Positions 8,429 through 17,459 of a stretch of DNA of 64,000 nucleotides are shown here, piece after piece. The DNA comes from an uncultured Anaerolineae bacterium (GTDB taxonomy: Bacteria > Chloroflexota > Anaerolineae > Aggregatilineales > Phototrophicaceae), in NCBI GenBank assembly GCA_934216615.1, contig CAKQCB010000007.1, positions 1 to 64,000 of the forward strand, in the 5' to 3' direction. The notes below the pieces were generated by a model that saw only the letters and a list, made by a program, of their open reading frames with translations, did no database searches and was not told the origin of the DNA. A program made the position numbers and the translations under genes. Within the stretch, counting starts at the first letter, position 1; each line of letters starts with the position of its first letter.

Positions 8429-11400
8429 TCAGGGCGACGGATTACGAAGCAATTCTAACTCTCGCTGTATACTTTTGTCGTTTGGCAAAAGGGTCAAAGC
8501 AAAAAGATAATATTCTTCTGCCTTCTCAATATCTCCTGCAGTCTTTGCGATGGACGCGCCTTCTTGCAGGATTTCTATCGCTTGTGGCAGTTGTCCCGTT
8601 TTCAATAGATGATGTACCCGTTGACGACGGACGATATCACCTTGCGGGTGGTTATCCAATGCTTTTAAAGCAAGTTGATGATATTTCAAACGTTGTGCTC
8701 GTGAAAGGGTCTCATATATTGCATTTTGTGTTACGCCGTGTTGAAAGACATACGCGTTTGGCATGGATTGTTCAATCAAGTGCTGTTGAATCAAGTCCAA
8801 CAAGACTTTTTCGATTTCTTCGCGTTCTAAGTTGGTCAGCAGAATTAAGTCTTCTATCGTGAAGTCGATCTCTAAAACAGCGGCGGCCCGCAAAACAGTT
8901 TGGGCGTAGGAAGTTAGATGATCCAACCGGCTGACGATGAGCTTGCGTATATCTTCGGGGACTTTATCTAAAGAAAAATCCGCTTTTAATTCGGTGCGTG
9001 TATCATTCATTTCTAGCGCCAATTCTGATTTCAACAAACGGATTAAAGATTCGATGAATAATGGCCGTCCGCTCGAACGATCCCAAATCAACTGATGTAA
9101 GCGCTTCCCAATCTCATGGACATTTAAAAACTGCGCCGCAATTTTGATCGTTTCCGCCTCAGACAAGTCAGGAACTTTAAATTCCTTCATGCTAGTGCTC
9201 ACGTCGGCGCTGGATTCGCTGGTGAGCAAGAACACCACCTGCCCTTGCGTGATCTGCTCGATCATCTGGTTGATGTAACCTTTAGCTAGCTCATTTTCAT
9301 TCTGAAAATCATCAATCACAATATAGGTAGGGAACTTACGCACAAACGCCTTCAAGAAGGTGATGCAGACCGAAACGGTATTTGTACTTTGTTCCACAGC
9401 GAACCACATCCCCGTGGTACGGGTATCTTCACTCGGCGTTTGGGCAACACGTTTTTCAGATTCACGGGTTAAGAAACTGAATAGCCCAGATCGTTTTTTA
9501 TCGTCAGAAGACATTTTAGAAACTCGGTCATAAATGTCTGTGACAGAGGCTTTATTTACGGTAGGGGTTGATTCTCGCTTCCATAAAAGATCGGCAAGCG
9601 CGGGTTCTAACCGAGCGATATTTAAAGACTCAAGCAACGCTTTCAGTTTCGGCCGTTCAACACGGCTTTTTTCATTCGGGTTGATGCCCACAAGCTGTGC
9701 GACGATAGTTGCTAAGGTAGATACATGGTCGTTTCGCGATTGGCAAGTTGCCCATGCATGCTTGAAGCCTTTTTCCAGCGATTGGTCAAACATGTGCTTG
9801 GCGATTCGTGTTTTGCCGATTCCGGCATCCCCCACCAACATGATGGCACGGCGACGGCGTGCCGTCGTCACTTGTAACAAGGCCAATTCTAAAGGCAATA
9901 AAAATTCGCTATGCCCAACAATTTTATTTTCAGAGGTTTGCGCCGCCGTTGCCGACGTATTCACTTCCCGTTCAACCGAATACACCTCAACAGGCTTGCT
10001 CTTTCCTTTTAAGTGCATCACTTCTAAAGGATGCATCACAAACGCATTAGCTACTTTTGAGTGTAAGTCTTGCGCAATGATGATTTCATTCGGGCCAGCC
10101 TTCGACATCAAGCGAGCAGCGAGGTTGATCGCATCGCCCATCAATGTATATTCACGTCGATTTTGAGAGCCGACTTCCCCCGCAAAACTTTCACCTTGCG
10201 TGATGCCGATGGAGACATTTACGCTTGGGTTTGCAAAGGCCAAATCATGAGGCAGATCGGCTAAAATACGATCAGTGAATGCTATGGCTTCTTTGCGTAT
10301 TTCAATTGCGGTTTGAACTGCGCGGAGGGGATCATCTGGGTAGGCGACGGGGGCACCAAACGTCACCAACATTTTAATGCCCAGCTTATACGGGTCAGTG
10401 CGGGCTAAAACGCCATTGTTTCCGGAAATAATCTCTTGCACACGCCTGTAAAAACGATCTAGATAACTGGTCACACGGCTCACTTCGATATCGCCCCACT
10501 GCGTGAGCATCTCGCTAAAGCCTGTCACATGGATGAATAGCGTGGTCGTGAAACGGTTCTCACTGCGCACTCTATAATCGGCGCTCGCCAACAGTTGATC
10601 TAAAACGGTCGGGGAAATATACGCCGCAATATTAATAACGCGATCCACTTGCTCGGTGACTGAGTGGGCTAAACTGTCCACCTCAAAATCAAATAGCCAT
10701 TTGGCCGCTTGGTTGCGTTTGCGCGTGGAGCGTATCAACTCGAATGAGTCGAGCTTCTCACCTAGCGTATCCAAAACGTGATAGAAACCGCCCTCAAGCG
10801 CTTTTAAGTCAAACTCGTCGGCGATGACCTGCGCAATTTCCTGTGTAACGAGGACATCATCACGATCACCATACGATTCGGCCTCCATCGCTAAACCGGG
10901 CAGAATCCCCTGAATGACATGATCACGCTGAACTCGTCCGCGTCGTTCATCGCTAAAAGCACGTCCCTGTTGAACGCCCATCCCGACTAAAGTTTCAAAC
11001 AAAACCCCATTGGCGATGCCGATGGACATCATCAAAGCGATATGATGATTTTCACCCAGAATTTCATTCACTTGTGGGTTCTGAATTGGCTGGAAAAATT
11101 CGGCCATTTTCCGCTGCATACGTAACCCCGCACGTACAGCTTTATAAATGGTACTGGGGCTGTCTTCAGGGAAGAAAACTAAGAGTGCGTCACCGGCGAA
11201 CTTTAAGAGATGCCCGCCAGAAGCCGCGACTGCTTCCAGCATCATGCCGAAATAATCATTGATCGTGTCGGTGAGCGCTTCCGCGCCTTCGGCACCGCGC
11301 GCGTTTTGTAACCGTTCGGAAAGTGCCGTGAACCCTGAAACGTCAGCAAACATAAACACGCCCGACTGCAACGCGTAATATTGTCCGTCGAGGATGGCTT

Positions 11401-11563
11401 CATTTTCGCTGATGTACGTGGGTAAAAATGAGGAGATGGCAATATGCAGGCCCGTTAGATGGCGCAGCATCGTTTGTAAAGATTCAACACTCAAGTCATC
11501 AGGGACAGGTGTATTAGGCAATAAGCGCTTCAGATTTTTGAGAGTTGTCTCATCAAATCCCAT
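8429..11563 (-). CDS. Class III adenylate/guanylate cyclase, soluble-AC-like, with NTPase and TPR-like tail
   Basis: 1044 residues with the layout of animal soluble adenylyl cyclase: two cyclase domains and an NTPase module. The first (about 65-250) has both metal-binding Asp, in FADVSGFT (Asp74) and KFAGDALLVFF (Asp125, with Lys121). In the second (about 335-530) the first metal Asp is replaced by His345 (FIHVTGF), but the transition-state Asn480 and Arg484 are present in INLAARLM. The two should build one active site. A P-loop GDAGIGKT (578-585) and a Walker-B-like IVIDD follow, and helical repeats end the protein. The product is probably cAMP (inferred). Two cyclic-nucleotide-binding proteins are encoded downstream on the same strand. 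Confidence 0.92.
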   Translation of the reverse strand: MGFDETTLKNLKRLLPNTPVPDDLSVESLQTMLRHLTGLHIAISSFLPTYISENEAILDGQYYALQSGVFMFADVSGFTALSERLQNARGAEGAEALTDTINDYFGMMLEAVAASGGHLLKFAGDALLVFFPEDSPSTIYKAVRAGLRMQRKMAEFFQPIQNPQVNEILGENHHIALMMSIGIANGVLFETLVGMGVQQGRAFSDERRGRVQRDHVIQGILPGLAMEAESYGDRDDVLVTQEIAQVIADEFDLKALEGGFYHVLDTLGEKLDSFELIRSTRKRNQAAKWLFDFEVDSLAHSVTEQVDRVINIAAYISPTVLDQLLASADYRVRSENRFTTTLFIHVTGFSEMLTQWGDIEVSRVTSYLDRFYRRVQEIISGNNGVLARTDPYKLGIKMLVTFGAPVAYPDDPLRAVQTAIEIRKEAIAFTDRILADLPHDLAFANPSVNVSIGITQGESFAGEVGSQNRREYTLMGDAINLAARLMSKAGPNEIIIAQDLHSKVANAFVMHPLEVMHLKGKSKPVEVYSVEREVNTSATAAQTSENKIVGHSEFLLPLELALLQVTTARRRRAIMLVGDAGIGKTRIAKHMFDQSLEKGFKHAWATCQSRNDHVSTLATIVAQLVGINPNEKSRVERPKLKALLESLNIARLEPALADLLWKRESTPTVNKASVTDIYDRVSKMSSDDKKRSGLFSFLTRESEKRVAQTPSEDTRTTGMWFAVEQSTNTVSVCITFLKAFVRKFPTYIVIDDFQNENELAKGYINQMIEQITQGQVVFLLTSESSADVSTSMKEFKVPDLSEAETIKIAAQFLNVHEIGKRLHQLIWDRSSGRPLFIESLIRLLKSELALEMNDTRTELKADFSLDKVPEDIRKLIVSRLDHLTSYAQTVLRAAAVLEIDFTIEDLILLTNLEREEIEKVLLDLIQQHLIEQSMPNAYVFQHGVTQNAIYETLSRAQRLKYHQLALKALDNHPQGDIVRRQRVHHLLKTGQLPQAIEILQEGASIAKTAGDIEKAEEYYLFALTLLPNDKSIQRELELLRNPSP

Positions 11564-11603
11564 GAAAATTCATTCTACTTTGTCGGCGAACAGAGTATTC
11601 GTG

Positions 11604-11960
11604 CTATGTATCGTTGGAGAGCCGCCCAGAAAGTAACGACCATAAACCTTCTGTAGAGTTATTACCCTTTTTAGGTCGTAAATTGACGCGATAGCGAAAA
11701 TTAGGAGCCTCGCCCGAAATAATGAGCCACCCGTTTTGTTCCAATATGTTTAAAACAGGTTCGAATTCCGTAACTTTATCACCAACTCGCGTTTTTAGCA
11801 TCTCCAACGTCACCCCCCCCCGCGAAGCCGCCGGGTCGCGAAGCATTGCGACAAGGATGATTCGTTGTTCGGATGGAAGATCGGCAATATCTAATGCAGT
11901 AACCCCAGACGGTTCTTCACTGCCTAAAGAATTTTTGAGATGGTCATATAAGCCGGGCAT
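11604..11960 (-). CDS. Small winged-helix-like protein of unknown function
   Basis: 118 residues if started at the ATG at 11960, which has AAGGA seven bases upstream and lies ten bases after the preceding stop. A longer in-frame start at 12044 would overlap the zinc-finger gene and has no such support. The region LPSEQRIILVAMLRD through LEMLKTRV and LEQNGWLII resembles a winged helix with a closing beta wing (FRYRVNL). The tail is basic and Ser-rich. DNA or protein binding is possible. It appears to form a two-gene unit with the zinc-finger gene upstream. Confidence 0.65.
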   Translation of the reverse strand: MPGLYDHLKNSLGSEEPSGVTALDIADLPSEQRIILVAMLRDPAASRGGVTLEMLKTRVGDKVTEFEPVLNILEQNGWLIISGEAPNFRYRVNLRPKKGNNSTEGLWSLLSGRLSNDT

Positions 11961-11970
11961 ACGAATATCC

Positions 11971-12189
11971 TTAATAAAATTCAGGCATTTCGATGGGTTC
12001 ACCTTGAGGGCGACAAATTCCACACCAAATCGCATCCGCAACAATCACTGCTTTGGGCGTGTTATTCGCCCCAACATAGATTGTAAGGATAAATGGCATT
12101 TTGGATGCGTGATCTTTACACACAAAACGACCACAAAAACGGCATGAGGCGCTCACCACGCCTTCACAAACCCAACAAGCTACACCCAT
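11971..12189 (-). CDS. Small treble-clef-like zinc-finger protein
   Basis: 72 residues with a dense set of metal ligands: CWVC (Cys5, Cys8), CRFCGRFVCKDH (Cys16, Cys19, Cys24, His27) and CGIC (Cys56, Cys59). Enough ligands exist for two zinc sites, and the middle part looks B-box-like. The function is unknown. It is followed after ten bases by the winged-helix-like gene, so the two products may act together. Confidence 0.7.
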   Translation of the reverse strand: MGVACWVCEGVVSASCRFCGRFVCKDHASKMPFILTIYVGANNTPKAVIVADAIWCGICRPQGEPIEMPEFY

Positions 12190-12764
12190 AGAATTTTCCA
12201 GCGATATTTCTCAATGATGACACTCATCTTCATTGTAAACGCTTTTTTAAAATACTAGCAAGGATTTAGAAAATCGTTACATTTAACTCTGAAATAAAAT
12301 ACAAACTGTTTTTTCCGAAGTGGTATACCTGAAACGTAAATATCAGCCGATTGGCTAGGGAAGCATCACACATACAAAGTGAAAGATTCTAGTTCATTTT
12401 AGCCCTATCCAAATCAGCTTCTATCCCTCTTTTACAGTCTTATTTTATGATTCTATTGAGTTGAGTATAAACCCACTTTAGTTGTGATTTTATTGTGTCC
12501 TTGTAAAAATTGAGACCTATTGACCACAGAGGGTTCTCAGCTCACCTTCTCGTCCTTCATTCATAAAGACATGATTTTGTCTAAAATCATCCCGTAGTAT
12601 TTTTCTGAAACTTGCTATATCATCTCATAAATAATCTACACAGTATTGCATAATTACACGTTTGAATAATATTACTCGTCAGCCTCACAAATTATTTTTC
12701 ACTTAATTTACGGAATAATTTAGCAGTTTTTCTAGAGCATCAATTATTTGATGAGGTGATCATC
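12190..12764. other. AT-rich intergenic region between divergent genes
   Basis: About 575 bases between the start of the zinc-finger gene and the RND permease leader. It must hold promoters for both directions, but none is clear enough to place. No ORF, tRNA or repeat was recognised. Confidence 0.5.
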
Positions 12765-12812
12765 GTGCGCATAAAACAGGGGAAAGATAAAGTTAATGAA
12801 AAGCCTATTTAA
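12765..12812 (+). CDS. Candidate leader peptide overlapping the RND permease start
   Basis: A 15-codon frame (MRIKQGKDKVNEKPI) begins with GTG six bases after a strong AGGTG ribosome site (GAGGTGAT at 12753-12760). It ends at a TAA 16 bases inside the permease gene, in another frame. The permease ATG itself has only a distant AGGGGA. Translation of the leader could open or couple the permease start. This is a prediction from spacing alone. Confidence 0.35.
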   Translation: MRIKQGKDKVNEKPI

Positions 12813-15800
12813 TCAGATAACAGCGTTATCACTACGATTTCGCGGCATCACCATTTTATTGAGCTTGTTAATTTCCGTTATTGGCATCATTGCAATTACG
12901 CAGTTGAAGCAAGAACTCATTCCGGGGATCGAATTTCCACAAACCATCATCCTGTCACAAGCCACAGGGATGACCAGCGAGCAAGTGCTGACCGTCGTCA
13001 CAGAACGGTTAGAAGACGCGCTCGATACGGTACCCGACATCGTGAACGTCGAAAGCACCACGACAGGCTCGTTTGGGGCGATTATTACGGCACGCAATGA
13101 TTTTGGGATTAATGCAAACCGTCTCAGAGCAGAAATCCAAACAGCGCTGGATGGCGTATGGTTCCCGCAACGTCGCATCGTCCCAACGGACGGGACAGAC
13201 GGGCGTGCCTTCGCTGAAGGGCTGTTGGCCGATTTGCCTGCCGACGTGCTCATCTACATTCAAGAACGAGATGAGAATTTCTTATTCCAACTCAGCCCCG
13301 ACGTTTGGAATACGCTTTCAGAACAAACCACCCGCGACTTAATCGCGTACCTTGCGGCAGAAACCCAAACCAGCAATCAAGGTAACGCGCTCAGACAATT
13401 AGTTGAACAAGAAATCATCCCTATCATTGACAGTATTCCGCTGGTAGCGAGCATTTCGATCAGCGGTGGCCAGCTTCTTCCCGACGAAATGGGAGAAGTC
13501 GCCCCCACATCAGCACCCGATACTACCACAGTCAGCGCACTGCTCCACCTCTCGAATGATGTATGGTCAGTGGTGAGTGCCAAATTGAGCTACAGCGGCG
13601 TGCTCAACCAAGAAGCGGTTGATACCTTTAGTCCAGAAGCGCCAACCGTTCCAAGCACAACACCGTTACTACCCGAAAGCTGGCAATTCGAACATTTCAG
13701 CGAAGCTCAAGACTTGCTCGAACTCAGCACTTTGACCCGTACCAACGGCGCGATCTTCAATAGTTTCTTAGAAACAGGGCGTATTATCGGCGCGTTAGGT
13801 CAAACCAATGACTTAACCGCGAACGATATTGAGCAGATGATCGCCATTGAGCCTTCCATGCTCGAGTATTTTGAAGCGGAACAAATTGCCGCCTTAGCGC
13901 CTGAAGTCTTCGACGCTCTGCCAGAATCGTTTGTGGCGAACCTTGACGCTTTCACGCGGGATGCACTCGCCGCCGCTGCCATCGCCCAATCACTGGTTGG
14001 CGATTCCGCGCCCGCAACGCCCGTAGACCTGCCCCAAGCATGGCGCTTACAAGCACCGCAATTGGTGACCTTTAGCTTCTCTGACTTGCCCTTAGCTACC
14101 TTCAGCATTTCCAGCACAGAAGAGTTTACGCCTAGCACAGAAACAGTCGTCCCTGAAACTGAAGGGGCTGTCGCAGGCAACAACACTTTAAATACCCTGT
14201 TGGGCGCGCTGAGTGGGTTGTTCAATACGGGAAGCAATCAACCATCAACGCCTATTTTAGGCAATGCATGGAATAACCTTTCCAACCAACCGCAGTTTGC
14301 AAATTCACCGTTGGTGACAGCACAAGACTTAGTCAACATTAGCGAAAACCAACCTGCGGCATTTTTGAATGCGATCAATAATAATGTCCCTGAAGCCTTC
14401 AGCGGGTATGAAATTCGCTTATTCAACAGTTTAAGTCCCGAAACATGGGCTTATCTCACCGATGCTCAAGCAGATTTTTATGAGGTGATTGAGCCGAGTG
14501 TTTTGACGAAACTCAACCCTGACACACTCGCCAGCATCCCCGAATCCGCCCTTGAAACTTTAGATTCGGAAACCGTTGTAACGCTGAGCGCGATTGCGAG
14601 TGGGGAACAACCTGCGGCGATTGAATCCCTCGGCATCATCGAAAGCGATGATCAACCTGCGGCAGACCCCAACGCTCCAGCACTCAATAGCGACTGGAAT
14701 ATGGTCGCGGGTTTCATCGGCATCGAACTCGACACCGCCGACGATTTCTTACGCTTGCCCGCCATCTCGTCTGGTGAACCTCAAACCCCAGATGAATTTA
14801 TGAACAGCATCTTCGACTCACCACAGGGCGCATCATTTGCAGGCGGTTTGTTTGGCAATCTTTCCATCGAAGCGCTGAATTACATCCAAGAACAACAGCC
14901 GACCTTCTTGGAAAACTTACGCGTTGAAGCATTACGTGCGCTCAACCCCAGCGTGCTGGCGCAGTTACCGGAAGCCGTTCAAGAACGCGCGTTGAGTGCT
15001 GAAGTGCCCTTCATCGCGGTAGATGCGGTCACCCGCACCAACGGCGATTCCAGCATCAATGTCACAATTTTTAAGACGAGCGACGCGAACACTGTCGAAG
15101 CCTATCACTTGGTTGCTGACGCGCTCCGTGAAATCGACGATACGGATGACAGCATCTTCGTCAATGTGTCGTTTGAACAAGCCAGCTTCATTGAAGAATC
15201 GATCAGCGGGGTCGCGCGTGAAGGGGGCTTAGGCGCTGTCTTTGCGATTGTGGTGATCCTCGCGTTCTTGAGCAGTGGTGTCTGGAGAGGGTCAGGTCGC
15301 CGTGTGACGGGGATCGTCCTCATCGTCCTATTTACTGCCGCACTTGCCGCCATCGTCTTGATGACCGCCAATGGTGGCAATGATTTAGCGCGCGCCTTCG
15401 AACAAACGGATGTTGTCATTCGCATCTTGCTCATCGGCGGCATCATCATCGGCTTCATCATCTTGCTTTACCCGGGCAACCTACCCAACCCTGCATGGCG
15501 CAGTACGATTGTTTCTGGCGTCAGCATCCCTCTCTCAATTTTGATGGCGATGGCGATCATGCGTTGGATTCCGCCCGCAGTACATGACCTGCTCGCACCT
15601 GCCGCAGAAGGGTCTGCTTTCCTCACCTTCATTCTGCGGTTGTTCCCAGAAAGCCTGACGCTCAATATCATGACCTTATCGGGTCTCACCGTCGCCATTG
15701 GTCGTGTGGTCGATGACTCGATTGTGGTTTTGGAAAACATCTTCCGCCAAGTGCAAGAAGGCGGTGACAAACGTACCGCGATCCTCACCGGAACCCGTGA

Positions 15801-17343
15801 TGTTTCTGTGGCGATTTTTGCGGCAACTGTCATCACCGTTGTGGTGTTCTTACCGCTCGGCCTCACAGGGGGCATCATTGGTGAGTTCTTCCTGCCCTTC
15901 GGTCTCGCGGTAACCTATGCCCTCTTAGCCTCATTCATCATTGCGATCACCGTCGTGCCTGTCATGGCATACCTGTTGTTAGACGCAAGCGAAGCCAGCG
16001 ATGAACACGAAGGCCTGCTGGAACGTGTTTACCAATCCATCTTGCATTGGGCGCTTCGTTCTCGCCTGACCCGCTGGTCCGTTTTGGGCATCGCCTTCCT
16101 GTCACTGGTCTTTAGTGGGGTTTTGTTCGCAGGCCGCCCACAAGCCTTTCTGCCCGCATTTGGTGAACCGCAGATCAGCATTTCCGTGAGTATGCCCACA
16201 GGCACGCCGATTTTAGAGACCAATGCGCTCGTCGAAGCATTTGAAATGTACTTGCAGGACCTTGATTCAGAAGCGTTTGGCACAGTTCAAGTTTCGGTGG
16301 GTAGCAGTGGCAATGATATCGAAAGTCTATTCCTCGGCACATCGACAATCGACAGTTCGATTGCCGCCATCACCATCGGGATTGAAGACGCGTCCCGTCT
16401 CGACACACTCGCGGGTGAATTACGCAGTGAAGCGACGCGCATCTTTGGTGAAGGCAACGTCACCGTTTCCGCGGCCTCTTTATCTGAACAAGGTTTAGGT
16501 GGTTTCGCGCTCATCCTCAGCGGGCCACAAGAAGAATTGATCGCGGTCAACCAACAAGTGATCGACGCGCTGAACAATGTTCCCGGGTTGGCAAATGTCT
16601 CCAGCACGCTCGAAAGTTTTGGTGGGGCGGCGGGTGGTTCTTCCACGTATATCCGTATTGATGGCGAGTCTGCATTACAGTACACAGGCGAGCTGGAAAC
16701 GGAAAACACATTAGGCGTCACGGCAGATGCTAAAGCCGCTGTTGCCGCGATTCCTAACTTCCCTGCCGATATTGTCGTCAGTGAAGGCTTTGAAACCCAA
16801 CTTCAAACCGAAGGGTTTGCAAACTTGTTTGTAGCGATGGGAATCGCCATCGCCATTGTGATCGTCATCTTGATCATCACGTTTGGTTCGCTGGTTCACT
16901 GGTTGGCGATCATCATCAGCATCATCGTCGCCCCTGTCGGCGCGGCGATCATGCTTGCGGCGACCAACCGCGTCTTAGGGATTTCCGCCATGATCGGGCT
17001 GTTAATGCTCATCGGCATTGTGGTGACCAACGCCGTCGTGTTAATTGACCGCGTACAAAGCAACATTCGCGAACGCAAGATGAACGTCTATGATGCGTTG
17101 ATCGAAGCGGGTGGCCGTCGTCTACGTCCGATTTTGATGACCGCGCTTGCAACCATTATGGCGCTCTTGCCTCTCGCGGTTGGGTTATCACACGGTGCGA
17201 TCATCGCGTCTGAATTAGGAACCGTCGTGATTGGTGGGTTGTTCAGCAGTACCCTACTCACATTGATCGTGGTGCCTGTCGCTTACATGATGCTCTCGCC
17301 TCTACACCGCTGGTTATCCGGCTTAGTTGGGCGCAAAAGCTAA
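12796..17343 (+). CDS. RND-family efflux/export permease with very large extracytoplasmic insert
   Basis: 1515 residues against about 1030-1050 for AcrB-type permeases. The N-terminal helix and first porter segment look normal up to about residue 145. About 500 residues of helical repeats with LSPE, LPES and LNP motifs then interrupt the porter domain, with the usual VASISISGG motif inside. The porter resumes near VPFIAVDAV (about 735). TM2 is followed by roughly 90 extra residues with two more hydrophobic helices before TM3. TM4 keeps the proton-relay Asp pair in GRVVDDSIVVLENI. The C-terminal half repeats the fold and ends in a normal helical bundle. No membrane-fusion or outer-membrane gene is adjacent, as expected if the cell has a single membrane. 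The substrate is unknown. A terminator follows directly. Confidence 0.88.
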   Translation: MKSLFNQITALSLRFRGITILLSLLISVIGIIAITQLKQELIPGIEFPQTIILSQATGMTSEQVLTVVTERLEDALDTVPDIVNVESTTTGSFGAIITARNDFGINANRLRAEIQTALDGVWFPQRRIVPTDGTDGRAFAEGLLADLPADVLIYIQERDENFLFQLSPDVWNTLSEQTTRDLIAYLAAETQTSNQGNALRQLVEQEIIPIIDSIPLVASISISGGQLLPDEMGEVAPTSAPDTTTVSALLHLSNDVWSVVSAKLSYSGVLNQEAVDTFSPEAPTVPSTTPLLPESWQFEHFSEAQDLLELSTLTRTNGAIFNSFLETGRIIGALGQTNDLTANDIEQMIAIEPSMLEYFEAEQIAALAPEVFDALPESFVANLDAFTRDALAAAAIAQSLVGDSAPATPVDLPQAWRLQAPQLVTFSFSDLPLATFSISSTEEFTPSTETVVPETEGAVAGNNTLNTLLGALSGLFNTGSNQPSTPILGNAWNNLSNQPQFANSPLVTAQDLVNISENQPAAFLNAINNNVPEAFSGYEIRLFNSLSPETWAYLTDAQADFYEVIEPSVLTKLNPDTLASIPESALETLDSETVVTLSAIASGEQPAAIESLGIIESDDQPAADPNAPALNSDWNMVAGFIGIELDTADDFLRLPAISSGEPQTPDEFMNSIFDSPQGASFAGGLFGNLSIEALNYIQEQQPTFLENLRVEALRALNPSVLAQLPEAVQERALSAEVPFIAVDAVTRTNGDSSINVTIFKTSDANTVEAYHLVADALREIDDTDDSIFVNVSFEQASFIEESISGVAREGGLGAVFAIVVILAFLSSGVWRGSGRRVTGIVLIVLFTAALAAIVLMTANGGNDLARAFEQTDVVIRILLIGGIIIGFIILLYPGNLPNPAWRSTIVSGVSIPLSILMAMAIMRWIPPAVHDLLAPAAEGSAFLTFILRLFPESLTLNIMTLSGLTVAIGRVVDDSIVVLENIFRQVQEGGDKRTAILTGTRDVSVAIFAATVITVVVFLPLGLTGGIIGEFFLPFGLAVTYALLASFIIAITVVPVMAYLLLDASEASDEHEGLLERVYQSILHWALRSRLTRWSVLGIAFLSLVFSGVLFAGRPQAFLPAFGEPQISISVSMPTGTPILETNALVEAFEMYLQDLDSEAFGTVQVSVGSSGNDIESLFLGTSTIDSSIAAITIGIEDASRLDTLAGELRSEATRIFGEGNVTVSAASLSEQGLGGFALILSGPQEELIAVNQQVIDALNNVPGLANVSSTLESFGGAAGGSSTYIRIDGESALQYTGELETENTLGVTADAKAAVAAIPNFPADIVVSEGFETQLQTEGFANLFVAMGIAIAIVIVILIITFGSLVHWLAIIISIIVAPVGAAIMLAATNRVLGISAMIGLLMLIGIVVTNAVVLIDRVQSNIRERKMNVYDALIEAGGRRLRPILMTALATIMALLPLAVGLSHGAIIASELGTVVIGGLFSSTLLTLIVVPVAYMMLSPLHRWLSGLVGRKS

Positions 17344-17402
17344 TCTCGTTCACAACGAGAAATAAAAATAACCTTCTCAAATTTGAGAAGGTTATTTTTT
17401 TG
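17344..17402 (+). terminator. Rho-independent terminator with preceding hairpin
   Basis: AACCTTCTCAAA and TTTGAGAAGGTT form a perfect palindrome (about 17369-17392), flanked by A-rich and T-rich tracts, so it may act in both directions. Just before it TCTCGTT-cac-AACGAGA (17344-17360) forms a second small hairpin. It lies between the permease and the convergent synthase gene. The same CCTTCTCA / TGAGAAGG stem is used after rpoC. Confidence 0.85.
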
Positions 17403-17459
17403 TCCTGTATCTAAACGTAAACCTTTACAGGCCACTTTTGAATGATGATCAGCGCTGTG

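Noticed and set aside
11961..12044. N-terminal extension of the winged-helix-like gene
   Set aside because: It would overlap the zinc-finger gene, and the downstream ATG at 11960 has a good ribosome site.
12190..12764. tRNA or small RNA gene in the AT-rich gap
   Set aside because: No cloverleaf, GTTCRA-like loop or terminator-ended structured segment could be found by eye.
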